A stretch of 40,520 nucleotides of DNA from Clostridia bacterium (lineage in GTDB: Bacteria; Bacillota; Clostridia; TANB77; CAG-508). The stretch lies in NCBI GenBank assembly GCA_017536685.1, contig JAFXGW010000033.1, positions 1 through 40,520 of the forward strand, given 5' to 3'. The notes below the pieces were generated by a model. The model did not search any database. It was not told where the DNA came from and worked only from the letters and a program-made list of their open reading frames with translations. A program made the translations under genes and the position numbers. Positions 1-8,344 of this stretch are shown one piece after another (within the stretch, counting starts at the first letter, position 1; each line of letters begins with the position of its first letter).

Positions 1-1
1 T

Positions 2-511
2 GATGTATTATTAGTAAAAGAAACTAATGCTAATAAAATTAATGTTGGAGATGATGTTGTTTATTTAGGGGCTGCTGAACAATATGATGGAATGATAATA
101 ACTCACCAAGTTATAGACATAAAGGAAAATAATGGAGAGCTTGAATTCTATACAAAGGGTATTGCTAATAATACACCAGATCCAGTAGTTTTTAGTTCAC
201 AACTTATAGGAGTAGTCCAAGCAAAAATATATACATTAACTTTTATAACTAATATATTATTAAATATATATTCATTATATTTTATAGTAGTATTACCAAT
301 TATAATAAATTTGTTTTTTAGAGAAATTCATTCAAAAGATAGAAAAGAAAGATTTCTTGAAAAAAGAAGAAAAGAAATACAAGAAGAACAAGAACAAGAA
401 AAGAAAAAAGAACAAAAAAGTAAAGAATATAATACTAAAAGGAAAAGGGGACAAATAACAGATACAAAGCAAAAAAGAAATTCCAAGAAAACCAAAAATG
501 AAAAATCTTAA
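2..511 (+). CDS. SipW-like signal peptidase I, 5' end cut by window
   Basis: The reading frame is already open at base 2, so the start and the catalytic-serine segment lie upstream of the window. The visible part begins just after the active-site serine region and contains the THQVIDI segment, where ER/SipW-type peptidases carry the catalytic histidine. The KGIANNTPDP and SQLIGVV motifs of this family follow. A hydrophobic segment (about residues 79-100 of the visible protein) is the C-terminal membrane anchor. A highly charged Lys/Glu/Arg tail of about 60 residues follows. It is expected to cut signal peptides of exported proteins at the outer membrane face. The next gene, 21 bases downstream, encodes a protein with a matching signal sequence, so the two are probably enzyme and substrate. 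Family assignment is firm; substrate pairing is inference. Confidence 0.85.
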   Translation, partial: DVLLVKETNANKINVGDDVVYLGAAEQYDGMIITHQVIDIKENNGELEFYTKGIANNTPDPVVFSSQLIGVVQAKIYTLTFITNILLNIYSLYFIVVLPIIINLFFREIHSKDRKERFLEKRRKEIQEEQEQEKKKEQKSKEYNTKRKRGQITDTKQKRNSKKTKNEKS

Positions 512-531
512 GAAGAAAGGAAATTATAGGG

Positions 532-1857
532 ATGAAAAGTAAAACAAAAATCAATGTTTTAAGAATTTTATTTACTATATCTTTAATAATATGCCTTTTT
601 CTAATTAGCACAACTTATGCAAGATACAGAGAACAAGTAGATGCAAATTATATGAGTTCTATTAAAAGATGGAAATTAATAGTAAATAATGAAATTATAA
701 GAGAAAAAGAATCATTAACTGAAGTTGTTTCTCCTCAATTTGATGAAAGTGTATATGTAAGTGGAGATATGTTTGTTCCAGGTAGAGAAGCTTTTTTGGA
801 TATGAATATAGATTTTTCTAACGTTGATGTTCCTTTTTCAATAGATCTTGCTTTAGAACAAATTGAAGATGAAGAAAATTATAATGTTTTACCAGATTTT
901 GAATATTATGGTTGTTACATAAAAGAATATGATACTAATTATTATAATATTCCTGATGAATATCAACAAGTTGAATACATAGAAACAAATGGAACTCAAT
1001 TTATAGATACAGGAATTATAACCGATACAAATGATATAGAAACAACAATAAAATTTGCTCTTGCAAGTACAGAAGGTAATATGTGGCTTGGCGGTTCTGA
1101 AAGCTATGAGAAGACTACTGTAATAGAAATACAAGAAGATCAAGAAACTGGTGAAGAAAAAGAGGTTGAAGTTGAAAAAGAAATAAGAAATTATCAGACT
1201 TTACCATACATAGACAATACAAATCACTTAATGAAATTTTATGCTGGAGAAACTCATGCATTTTATGCAGAAACAATTCAAGCTAATAAATTTTATAAAG
1301 TAGAACAAAAATATAATGAGACAGAAGATGATGAGGGGAAAATTAATAAAGCTGTAAGTATATACATAAACGATGAAGCGAAATATGATAATAGACCATT
1401 TTATGGAACTTTAAAAAATGGTAGAAGTTTTTGGGTATTTGCGAATAACAGTGAAACAGGTGATTTTGCTCCTTGTAGTATAAAGCTTAAAGAATTAAAA
1501 TATGTAGTTAGTGATTTAATTACAATAGATTTAGTTCCTTGTTATAGAAAATCTGATGGAGTTGTTGGATTATATGAAATGGCTACAGGAGAGTTTTTCT
1601 CGAGTCAAGGAGCTGAACCATTTTTAAAAGGTGAAGACATAAAAAAAGTTGTAATAGATCCGAATTCAGAGGAATACAAAAGAAAGAAAAATGCACATGT
1701 AAAAGCTTTTATAAAATGGGTAGATGGAGATGGAACAACAGAAAGTCTTGTTGATGAGTATAATAATATGCAAGATACAGATTATGCTTTAAATGAAGAA
1801 AATATAAATTTAAAATATAAAGCGACATTAACATTTGAACAATATATAGAAGAATAA
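532..1857 (+). CDS. Exported TasA/camelysin-like protein with LamG-like insert
   Basis: This is a 441-residue protein with an N-terminal hydrophobic segment (about residues 9-27) ending in STTYA. That predicts SipW-type cleavage after Ala30, the same style of site as in the other substrates of this locus. Residues 31-135 and 363-441 look like two parts of one beta-rich TasA/camelysin-like domain; the last residues include the TLTFEQY strand. Between them, about residues 140-362, sits a LamG/concanavalin-like segment. It opens with PDEYQQVEYIETNGTQFIDT, a motif common in Firmicute surface and phage proteins. It follows the upstream peptidase by 21 bases and has a GGAAA-type ribosome site. It is probably an extracellular matrix or fibre subunit carrying a sugar-binding-type module; the binding role is inference. 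Confidence 0.7.
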   Translation: MKSKTKINVLRILFTISLIICLFLISTTYARYREQVDANYMSSIKRWKLIVNNEIIREKESLTEVVSPQFDESVYVSGDMFVPGREAFLDMNIDFSNVDVPFSIDLALEQIEDEENYNVLPDFEYYGCYIKEYDTNYYNIPDEYQQVEYIETNGTQFIDTGIITDTNDIETTIKFALASTEGNMWLGGSESYEKTTVIEIQEDQETGEEKEVEVEKEIRNYQTLPYIDNTNHLMKFYAGETHAFYAETIQANKFYKVEQKYNETEDDEGKINKAVSIYINDEAKYDNRPFYGTLKNGRSFWVFANNSETGDFAPCSIKLKELKYVVSDLITIDLVPCYRKSDGVVGLYEMATGEFFSSQGAEPFLKGEDIKKVVIDPNSEEYKRKKNAHVKAFIKWVDGDGTTESLVDEYNNMQDTDYALNEENINLKYKATLTFEQYIEE

Positions 1858-1875
1858 TAAAAAGAGGTGAACGTT

Positions 1876-2013
1876 TTGGAAAATAATTATAAAGATTTAT
1901 CAAAAATTGACTATAATGAATTATTACAGATTCAAAAAAAGGCTAGTGAATTTTTTAAACAAGTAAGTAGCCAATATGAAACTATTAAGAAAGTGGAGGA
2001 AGAAAATTCGTGA
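1876..2013 (+). CDS. Small 45-aa helical protein, coupled to next gene
   Basis: A 45-codon frame starts at TTG, 6 bases after the ribosome site AGAGGTGA (1863-1870), and stops at TGA 2011-2013. The protein (MENNYKDLSKIDY... to ...KKVEEENS) is charged, without cysteine or a membrane segment, and predicted helical or coiled-coil. Its stop overlaps the GTG start of the following gene by four bases (GTGA), the classic arrangement for translational coupling. The layout resembles small paired subunits such as exonuclease VII small chain, but the sequence does not let me name it. I see it as a probable partner of the 565-aa protein. Confidence 0.6.
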   Translation: MENNYKDLSKIDYNELLQIQKKASEFFKQVSSQYETIKKVEEENS

Positions 2014-3707
2014 GTAGTTTAATAAAAGAGTTAGAAGAACAAATTGAAATTGATAAAGAAGTTATTGACGTTTTACCTAAAAAAGGTGTTAAACAAATTA
2101 GAGAATTCAAAAAAAGTCTTGAAGAAATAATGAAAAGATATGAAACAATAAATAATTATGCTATTGCAGAAATGAATTCAAGATATGATAAAATTAACAG
2201 CATAAAAACAAATGAAGAGATTGGAAGAGTTAGTGAAAATATTTACGAATTAGATAACCTAGTATTAAGTGAAAAAGGACAAACCTCTTTTGAAAGAATG
2301 CAACTTGATAGATTAACTTATAAAATCAATGGATATTATAAGAAAAATTTAGTAATAATAAACCAAGATATAATGGCTTGTGTTAATAAATTTAAAGAGG
2401 TTGGAATAAAATTAACAGGAAAAGATTTTAATATTAGTGAATATGCCAATGAGTATATGACAGTATTACTTGAAGAAGCAGAAAAAGGTGATATAAATTC
2501 AGATAGAGTAAAAGATACTTTTGAGAAAGTATATTGGAAGTCTTCTGATCTTATAGATCATATACTTGTTAACATTAGATACATATATGATATTCACGAA
2601 TCAGCTATAGATAAATACTATAAAAATAAAACAGAAGAAGTTTTGAAATCATTAAAAGTAACAGAGAAGCAAGTACAAGAGAAAAAAGAAGAGTTAGTAA
2701 GACAATTAAACGCTTTAAAAAGTGTTGACGGAAGACTAATTTTAGACAGCTTTTTAAATGGAGTACATAGTATAGGAGATTACAGACCAGACACTTATAC
2801 AAGTATTTATGAAAATCTTATTTCCAAAAAATTAGAAGATTTGAATCCAGATGAAAAGAAAACAATGGATGATAACTTCAAAAAATTAAACAATAATTTG
2901 CTTGAATATACAAATTATTTAGAGTTTAAATTTATAATTGATGAAATTTTGCATTTAAAAACTCTAAGAGAAAAAGAAAATGCAGGTAAAGTAGAAAATA
3001 CTGATAATGCAAATAATAAAAAAGACAAAAAGAGTAAAAAAGATAAAAAATCTAAAAAAGTAGAAAAAAAATTAACATCTTCAGAAGTTGTAAAAAATAG
3101 TATAAAAAAATCTTTTGTAGATATTAAAAAATTAAATTCAGAGATAAGTACTGAAAAAACACAAAAAAGATGTTTCTTTTCTTTCTTAAAAAAGAAAGCT
3201 CTTCCAAAAAACAATAAAGCTGTAGTTTTAGAAAGAAATAATAAAGTTTTAGAATTAAAAGAGTTATATTTTAAATTAGATAATTGTAATTTAAAAGATA
3301 AAATAGTAGAAAACATATCAGATACTTCGAAAATATATGATGTATTTAAAATTGCAAGTTATGATTATGGATTTTTAGCTAGAACTATAATTAAGAAATA
3401 TAAAGATATCGTTGAAGAAGATATCGATAAAATGATTGAAAGATTCATAAAATTTATAAGATTATATTCTTTCTCAGTTTTAACCAATGTTAATGTATAT
3501 GAGAAAAAAGAAATTGCAATTGTAATAAAAGATAAGCACAAATTGTTAGGATTGGAAATTTCGAAAGACAATTTCTTAGAGGCAAATTTAGATGATTTTG
3601 CAAAACAAACAAAAATTATAGATTACTATAATGATATAGAAAAAAGTAATATACCACTTGAAGATATTCAATTTATAATGAATTCAAGAACGATACTAAA
3701 AAAATAA
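2010..3707 (+). CDS. 565-aa coiled-coil cytoplasmic protein, unknown function
   Basis: The frame starts at GTG overlapping the stop of the 45-aa gene and runs 565 residues. The protein is strongly helical and charged, with no signal peptide or transmembrane segment, so it is probably cytoplasmic. A lysine-rich linker near residues 335-355 (repeats of KDKKSKK) separates a long N-terminal helical part from a C-terminal part of about 190 residues. I recognise no catalytic motif. It sits inside the signal-peptidase/surface-protein operon, between a substrate gene and a further signal peptidase. A role in organising export or assembly of the surface proteins is possible, but that rests on location only. 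Composition matches its neighbours. Confidence 0.6.
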   Translation: MSSLIKELEEQIEIDKEVIDVLPKKGVKQIREFKKSLEEIMKRYETINNYAIAEMNSRYDKINSIKTNEEIGRVSENIYELDNLVLSEKGQTSFERMQLDRLTYKINGYYKKNLVIINQDIMACVNKFKEVGIKLTGKDFNISEYANEYMTVLLEEAEKGDINSDRVKDTFEKVYWKSSDLIDHILVNIRYIYDIHESAIDKYYKNKTEEVLKSLKVTEKQVQEKKEELVRQLNALKSVDGRLILDSFLNGVHSIGDYRPDTYTSIYENLISKKLEDLNPDEKKTMDDNFKKLNNNLLEYTNYLEFKFIIDEILHLKTLREKENAGKVENTDNANNKKDKKSKKDKKSKKVEKKLTSSEVVKNSIKKSFVDIKKLNSEISTEKTQKRCFFSFLKKKALPKNNKAVVLERNNKVLELKELYFKLDNCNLKDKIVENISDTSKIYDVFKIASYDYGFLARTIIKKYKDIVEEDIDKMIERFIKFIRLYSFSVLTNVNVYEKKEIAIVIKDKHKLLGLEISKDNFLEANLDDFAKQTKIIDYYNDIEKSNIPLEDIQFIMNSRTILKK

Positions 3708-3722
3708 TGGGATGGTATTAAA

Positions 3723-4332
3723 TTGGAATATGATGTAGAAAAACTTTCAGCAAAAATTGGAAGGAAAAATGCAATAAAAAAAATCATAAAAAAATTTTTT
3801 ACAACAATTCTAATTATAGTAGGAATAATAAATATTGTGTTGTTAGGTTATAATATTAAAGGAGAAGAATCCCCCAATATATTTGGGATTCGCTTCTTTA
3901 ATATAGTGTCACGGAAGTATGCAACCAATTTTAAATATTGATGATGTAATTGTTGTAAAAAAATGTGATATTAGAGAGTTAAAGAAAAATGACATAATAA
4001 CTTTTACTAAAGAAGAAAGAACAATTTCTCATAGAATAGTAAAAATAATCGAAAGAGAAAAAGATCGAGTTTTTATAACTCAAGGTGATAATAATGAAAT
4101 AACAGATGACGGATATGTAAAAGATGTTCAAATATATGGAAAGGTTATTTTTAATATTCCTAAAATAGGAAAAATTGTTGAATATATACAAAATAAAGCA
4201 GGATTTATAAGAATTGCCGTTTTAGTTATAATCATTTTCATACTAATAAGTATGAAAGATGAAAAAAGAAATAGAAGAAAAATGGTAAGAAAAAAATACG
4301 AAATAAAAAAAGAAAGAGAAAAGTATAATTAG
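3723..4332 (+). pseudogene. SipW-like signal peptidase I split by +1 frameshift at the catalytic serine
   Basis: A TTG start at 3723 opens a frame with a transmembrane segment (about residues 23-42) and then NIFGIRFFNIVS. The frame then meets CGG at 3912-3914 and ends 27 codons later. Skipping one C (3912) gives GGA-AGT-ATG, restoring the family's S-G-S-M motif with the catalytic serine as residue 65. The protein then continues to 4332 through IDDVIVVK, the TISHRI histidine motif, QGDNNE and a C-terminal membrane segment. The repaired protein would be about 202 residues, normal for this family. Without the shift, neither piece has a complete active site. Causes to consider are an assembly error, recent inactivation, or programmed +1 frameshifting. 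Another intact paralogue follows at 4381. Confidence 0.8.
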
Positions 4333-4380
4333 AATTACTTACTAAAAGCATTAAAATCTTATAAAATTAAGGGGCAAAAG

Positions 4381-5178
4381 ATGGAAAAAGTAGAATTTAG
4401 TAAAGTTAATATATTAAAAAAGATACTAAAATTAGCACTAAAAATAGTATATGATGTTCTAATGCTTTTTTGTGCTATCCTAATCATTGTTGTTGTTTGG
4501 CAACGAATTACGGATAGTAATAAATCTATATATGGTTATAGACTTTTTAGAATTATATCTGGTTCAATGGTTCCGGAATATAATGTTGATGAAGTTGTAG
4601 TATGTAAAGATGTAGATGTCAAAAATTTAAAAATAGGTGATATTGTTGTATATAGAGGAAAAATAGGTGATTTAAATGGAAAACTAATAATGCATGAAGT
4701 GGTAGATATAAATCAAATTGATGATAATTTATTTTTCCATGTAAAAGGTATACAAAATAATACTGGTGATCCAGAAGTATCTGATTCACAAATCGTAGGA
4801 AAAGTAATTTTTAAATCTACAATATTAACATATGTATATTCTTTAGCAAGTAGTTTATATTCTTCTTTTATTATTATTACAATATTAGTAATAAATGTAT
4901 TTGTATCATTTAGACATACAAAAGGAGAAGATAAATTATTAGAAGAAAAAAATCAAAAAAATAAAAAACAAAATGAAATAAACCAAGATTTACTACGAAA
5001 CGAAAAGAATGAAATATTTGAAGAGCACGATTTTAATATTTTTGAAAAAGAAATTGAAAGTGATTCAAATGATGATGTTGATGAATATGAAGTAGTTAGA
5101 TATAGGTTAAAAGACTATGAAAAAGGTATAAAGATAATAAGAAGAGATAAAAAAAATAATTGTAAAAATATAGAATAA
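4381..5178 (+). CDS. SipW-like signal peptidase I
   Basis: This intact 265-residue ER/SipW-type signal peptidase has an N-terminal membrane segment at about residues 18-40. RIISGSM follows, with the catalytic Ser62, then MHEVVDI with His105 replacing the lysine of the bacterial P-type enzymes. The KGIQNNTGDPEVSDSQIVGKV segments of the family come next, and a second membrane segment lies near residues 145-178. The last 85 residues are a charged cytoplasmic tail rich in Lys and Asp/Glu. The ribosome site is GGGG just before 4381. The genes downstream encode several proteins with the STYAWF-type cleavage site, which are its likely substrates. It is the only complete signal peptidase in the window. 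Confidence 0.9.
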   Translation: MEKVEFSKVNILKKILKLALKIVYDVLMLFCAILIIVVVWQRITDSNKSIYGYRLFRIISGSMVPEYNVDEVVVCKDVDVKNLKIGDIVVYRGKIGDLNGKLIMHEVVDINQIDDNLFFHVKGIQNNTGDPEVSDSQIVGKVIFKSTILTYVYSLASSLYSSFIIITILVINVFVSFRHTKGEDKLLEEKNQKNKKQNEINQDLLRNEKNEIFEEHDFNIFEKEIESDSNDDVDEYEVVRYRLKDYEKGIKIIRRDKKNNCKNIE

Positions 5179-5192
5179 TTTTGAAAAAAATG

Positions 5193-5220
5193 TTGACAGA
5201 AATATTCTATTTGATAAAAT
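5193..5220 (+). promoter_or_regulatory. Promoter for the 233-aa exported protein
   Basis: TTGACA (5193-5198), a 16-base spacer and TAAAAT (5215-5220) stand just upstream of the gene at 5271. This suggests that the substrate genes can be expressed separately from the peptidase genes before them. Confidence 0.6.
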
Positions 5221-5270
5221 TTCTTGTAGAAAAATAAAAACGCAAAAGAAAAAAATGAAGGAAACTTTTA

Positions 5271-5972
5271 ATGAATGTATTACGAGAATTAAGGAAATTT
5301 AAAAGGAAAAGCGTTATTGCTAAACTTAGAATACTAATCCTATTGGGAGTCATGCTAATAGTAAGCACTTATGCGTGGTTTAAGTACGACTGGGAACCTC
5401 CTAACATTGGAGGAATTAAAGTTGATTTTGCTGATTGGGATGTTGAGTATTCTATTGATAATGCAGAGATAAAGGATGAAGAAATTACATTTGCAATAGA
5501 TGAATTTTATCCAGGAATGGATGAATTTACAAAAAATGTAGTAATTAGGAATAAAACTCCAACAGATAGTTCTATAATATTAGAAGTTACTTCTGTAAAA
5601 TTATTTGGAGAAGAAATTGTAGATACCTTAAAAACAACAGATAATATAACGGAAAGAGAAGATGAAAAAGGAGTAACAATTTTTTCAACAGAAAACTATC
5701 CTTTTAAAGCGGGATATTATTGGGATAAAAATGAAATTGGTGGTATTTATGTTAGTGATGAAACAACACCAGATTCAACAGCTACTGTTACTATTTTTGC
5801 AAACTGGTCTTATACAAGAACAACTGCAACAAAATCAGAAGCTGACAATGATGATTTAGATACTACTTATGGAATGGATGCTTACAAATATTATCAAGAT
5901 GAAGGAAATGATGAACCAGCGCTATTAATAACAATAAAATTATCAACAGGACGTAAAGGACTAGCACATTAA
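5271..5972 (+). CDS. Exported TasA/camelysin-like protein (STYAWF type)
   Basis: The protein has 233 residues, with a basic N-terminus, a hydrophobic core at about residues 18-31 and the site VSTYA, so cleavage after Ala35 is expected. The mature part is acidic and beta-rich. It contains the block FYPGMDEFTKNVVIRN, which matches the YPDMNEEVVDVIIKN block of the protein at 8345-9961. It also ends in a similar way (YGMDAY...LITIKLSTG), so the two are paralogues. It has its own promoter at 5193-5220. A gene for a membrane-anchored protein follows at 6091, and the same substrate-then-anchor order is repeated at 8345/9998. It is probably a surface fibre or matrix subunit; the role is inferred from the SipW context. 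Confidence 0.7.
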   Translation: MNVLRELRKFKRKSVIAKLRILILLGVMLIVSTYAWFKYDWEPPNIGGIKVDFADWDVEYSIDNAEIKDEEITFAIDEFYPGMDEFTKNVVIRNKTPTDSSIILEVTSVKLFGEEIVDTLKTTDNITEREDEKGVTIFSTENYPFKAGYYWDKNEIGGIYVSDETTPDSTATVTIFANWSYTRTTATKSEADNDDLDTTYGMDAYKYYQDEGNDEPALLITIKLSTGRKGLAH

Positions 5973-6013
5973 CGGTGTAACATAACTGTAATATAAATGT
6001 GACAGTAAAGAAA

Positions 6014-6042
6014 TTGACGAAAAAAATAATATATTGTATCAT
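6014..6042 (+). promoter_or_regulatory. Promoter for the 270-aa anchored protein
   Basis: TTGACG (6014-6019), 17 bases and TATCAT (6037-6042) lie upstream of the gene at 6091. The preceding stretch contains an imperfect ACTGT...ACAGT inverted pair (about 5986-6007) that may be an operator; the latter is weak. Confidence 0.5.
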
Positions 6043-6090
6043 TATGGTAGTAATTAAAAATTTATTCTTGAAAAAGAGTAAGGTGAAAAA

Positions 6091-6903
6091 ATGGCAAAAC
6101 AAAGAATAAATAATTCAATAGAAGATTCCAAAAGTAAAAAGAAAATAGTAAAATTTTTAAAAATAATATTAATAATTGTATTTTTTATTTTTGCTAATTT
6201 ATATATTGTTTTACAATTTATGAATAAAGGAAAAAACTTTACTATCTATTTAGAAAATGGAGATCCTCAAAAATATAATTTAACACTTTATGAAAATAAA
6301 GAAACAAAGAGAAAAGAAAAAATTATAAAAGTAGAAACACCAGAAAATTTTTCAGATATGTCAATAGATTGGCTTCCAGAAAATTTGAATGAAGAAACTG
6401 ATGGTTCTCATAATGGAAATAATTATATTGCTTATACATTTTATGTTGAAAATCAAGGACAAGAAAGTGTAAATTATACTACAGAAATAAAGATTACAGA
6501 TGTTGTAAGAGAAATAGATGAAGCATTAAGAGTTATTGTATATAGAAATGGACAAAAAACTGTATATGCTAAAACTAGCAAAGAAACAGGACTAGAAGAA
6601 CCAGAAACTAAAGCATTTGTAGATGAATCAACAATAATGCAGACGAAAACGACAGGATTTGGGGTTGGTTCAATAGATAAATATACAATTGTAATTTTCA
6701 TAGAAGGTAATGATCCAGAATGTACGGATCGTTTAATTGGCGGAGAAATTGGAATTGATATGTACATAAGAGAAGAACTATTACCAGAACCAGAAGAATG
6801 GCCAGAAGGTTGGAATGAATTTCTAAGGGAAAAGGCCGAGAAAGAAAAAAGAAGGCAAGAAGAAAAAAACAGGAAAGAGGGGCAAGAAACTTCTGAAAAC
6901 TAA
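6091..6903 (+). CDS. Membrane-anchored surface protein, paralogue of 9998-10837
   Basis: The protein has 270 residues: a lysine-rich cytoplasmic N-terminus, one membrane segment (about residues 24-43) without a cleavage site, then an outside domain. It shares most of its outside domain with the protein at 9998. Shared blocks include SIDWLPENLNEE, DGSHNG...AYTFYVEN, VYRNGQKTVYAK, DKYTIVIFIEG and the strand motif EGNDPECTDRLIGGE. The C-terminus is a charged Glu/Lys/Arg tail. It follows the exported protein at 5271 by 118 bases and has its own promoter. The lack of a cleavage site suggests that it stays in the membrane and could anchor the fibre subunit encoded next to it, as TapA does for TasA. 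This is an analogy, not sequence homology that I can show. Confidence 0.65.
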   Translation: MAKQRINNSIEDSKSKKKIVKFLKIILIIVFFIFANLYIVLQFMNKGKNFTIYLENGDPQKYNLTLYENKETKRKEKIIKVETPENFSDMSIDWLPENLNEETDGSHNGNNYIAYTFYVENQGQESVNYTTEIKITDVVREIDEALRVIVYRNGQKTVYAKTSKETGLEEPETKAFVDESTIMQTKTTGFGVGSIDKYTIVIFIEGNDPECTDRLIGGEIGIDMYIREELLPEPEEWPEGWNEFLREKAEKEKRRQEEKNRKEGQETSEN

Positions 6904-6954
6904 GTTTTTAAATTTTTAATTTATATATTTTAAAATTAAGGAGAGGAAAAAAGT

Positions 6955-8253
6955 ATGAAAACAAGAACAAAAGAAAGCAAAAGAAGATTACATTCGTTAA
7001 TTCTTCTAACAGCGTTTACGGCTGTATTGTTGATAGTATCAACATATGCATGGTTTACAGTACAAGAAAGTGTTTCTGTTAACCAAATTAGAGGTAAAGT
7101 AGAGGTTGCTGAAGGTCTAGAAATCTCATTAGATGCAAAAAAATGGGTAGGTTCATTAGATTTAGGAGCTTCTGACACAAGTTTAATAAAAACTTCAGAA
7201 GAAGATAGCAATATTAAATATGGTCCATATACAGGACATAATAATCATGTTACAGATACATTTGTGCCAGTTTCAACATCTGGAGAAACAATAGCTGTAT
7301 TAGATGAAAAAACACCAGCAAAAAATGATATGGACTACTTAGCATTTTATAGTGGAAAATACTCTGATTCAAAATTAACAGATGTAACAAGACTAACAGA
7401 AGGACTTGATTCAGATGACAAATTAGTAGATACTAAAGCAGGATTTATAGCTTTTGACTTATTTATTAAAAACTCATCAAAAAATGGTGCTTCAGCTGAA
7501 ACATTACAATTAAATTCAGATTCTTATGTTTGGGTGTTACCTGATGAAGGTGAAGACATTGGTGGAAAATGGGGTGAAAATTATAAAGGTGATGCTGGAT
7601 CTGGTTTACAAAATACAGTAAGAATTGGATTTGCAAAATATGGTGGTGATGCTGTTATAAAAGGTACATCAGCTGCAGAAACTATATTAGAAGAAACTAG
7701 AAAACAAGCCATTTCAGATGTTGCAATATGGGAACCATATGCTGATACTCATGTAACTTATATTATAGATAGAATTTTACCAAGATTTGATGCTGCAATG
7801 GGAGCTGGTCATGGTTTCTTAACTGCAGAAACAGGAAATGCATTTATAACAAGAACATTAAATAAAAATGCTTTAACAGGTATTGATAATGTATATAATT
7901 GGAAAGACAATGCTGATGGAGATCCTGAAGTAGCTGGATTTACAAAAACAGCAACAATGCAAACTGCAGATAATGGAAAAAAAGACGGAAAAATTACTGG
8001 TATAAGAAATATAGATACTATAGAGGGTGAAGGAGAAGAATTAAAAATATCTCCAAATGCCGTTACAAGATTAAGAATTTATATTTGGATGGAAGGACAA
8101 GATCCAGACTGCGATAACTTTGCTTCTTATGGTGGTGGTTTAGATATTAACTTAGGATTCACAAAAGGTAAAGCTGAAAATGGAAACCAAGCTGGTCAAG
8201 GTGGTACAGATGCAGATCCTGATGCACCTGAAGAAAATGTTGTTGGTGGATAA
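6955..8253 (+). CDS. Large exported STYAWF-type protein, probable main surface subunit
   Basis: The start ATG follows a strong ribosome site (AAGGAGAGG). The hydrophobic signal (residues 13-28) ends in VSTYA with predicted cleavage after Ala32, followed by WFTVQES. The mature part is about 400 residues, acidic and rich in Thr/Ala/Gly/Asp. Near residues 379-395 it has WMEGQDPDC followed by a GGG run, the same strand motif seen in both anchored proteins of this locus. It ends in a Gly/Asp/Pro-rich tail (...DADPDAPEENVVGG) with no LPXTG motif. Strong translation signals and its central place in the operon make it the best candidate for the abundant fibre subunit; that is inference. Confidence 0.65.
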   Translation: MKTRTKESKRRLHSLILLTAFTAVLLIVSTYAWFTVQESVSVNQIRGKVEVAEGLEISLDAKKWVGSLDLGASDTSLIKTSEEDSNIKYGPYTGHNNHVTDTFVPVSTSGETIAVLDEKTPAKNDMDYLAFYSGKYSDSKLTDVTRLTEGLDSDDKLVDTKAGFIAFDLFIKNSSKNGASAETLQLNSDSYVWVLPDEGEDIGGKWGENYKGDAGSGLQNTVRIGFAKYGGDAVIKGTSAAETILEETRKQAISDVAIWEPYADTHVTYIIDRILPRFDAAMGAGHGFLTAETGNAFITRTLNKNALTGIDNVYNWKDNADGDPEVAGFTKTATMQTADNGKKDGKITGIRNIDTIEGEGEELKISPNAVTRLRIYIWMEGQDPDCDNFASYGGGLDINLGFTKGKAENGNQAGQGGTDADPDAPEENVVGG

Positions 8254-8293
8254 TAAACATATAATTTAAATAAATACATATAAAATAATTTGG

Positions 8294-8322
8294 GAGGTAA
8301 AAAATAAAGTATTTTTTACCTC
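8294..8322 (+). other. Perfect 12-bp hairpin between two exported-protein genes
   Basis: GAGGTAAAAAAT (8294-8305), loop AAAGT, then its exact inverse complement (8311-8322). The left arm contains a ribosome-site-like GGGAGG that would be buried. No U tract follows, so it looks more like a processing, mRNA-stabilising or attenuating element than a standard terminator. Confidence 0.55.
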
Positions 8323-8344
8323 TTAAATGTATATGGAGAAATTT

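Noticed and set aside
2915..3316. Minus-strand ORF opposite the 565-aa gene
   Set aside because: Phe/Leu-rich translation is the usual shadow of a Lys/Glu-rich gene; no start signals.
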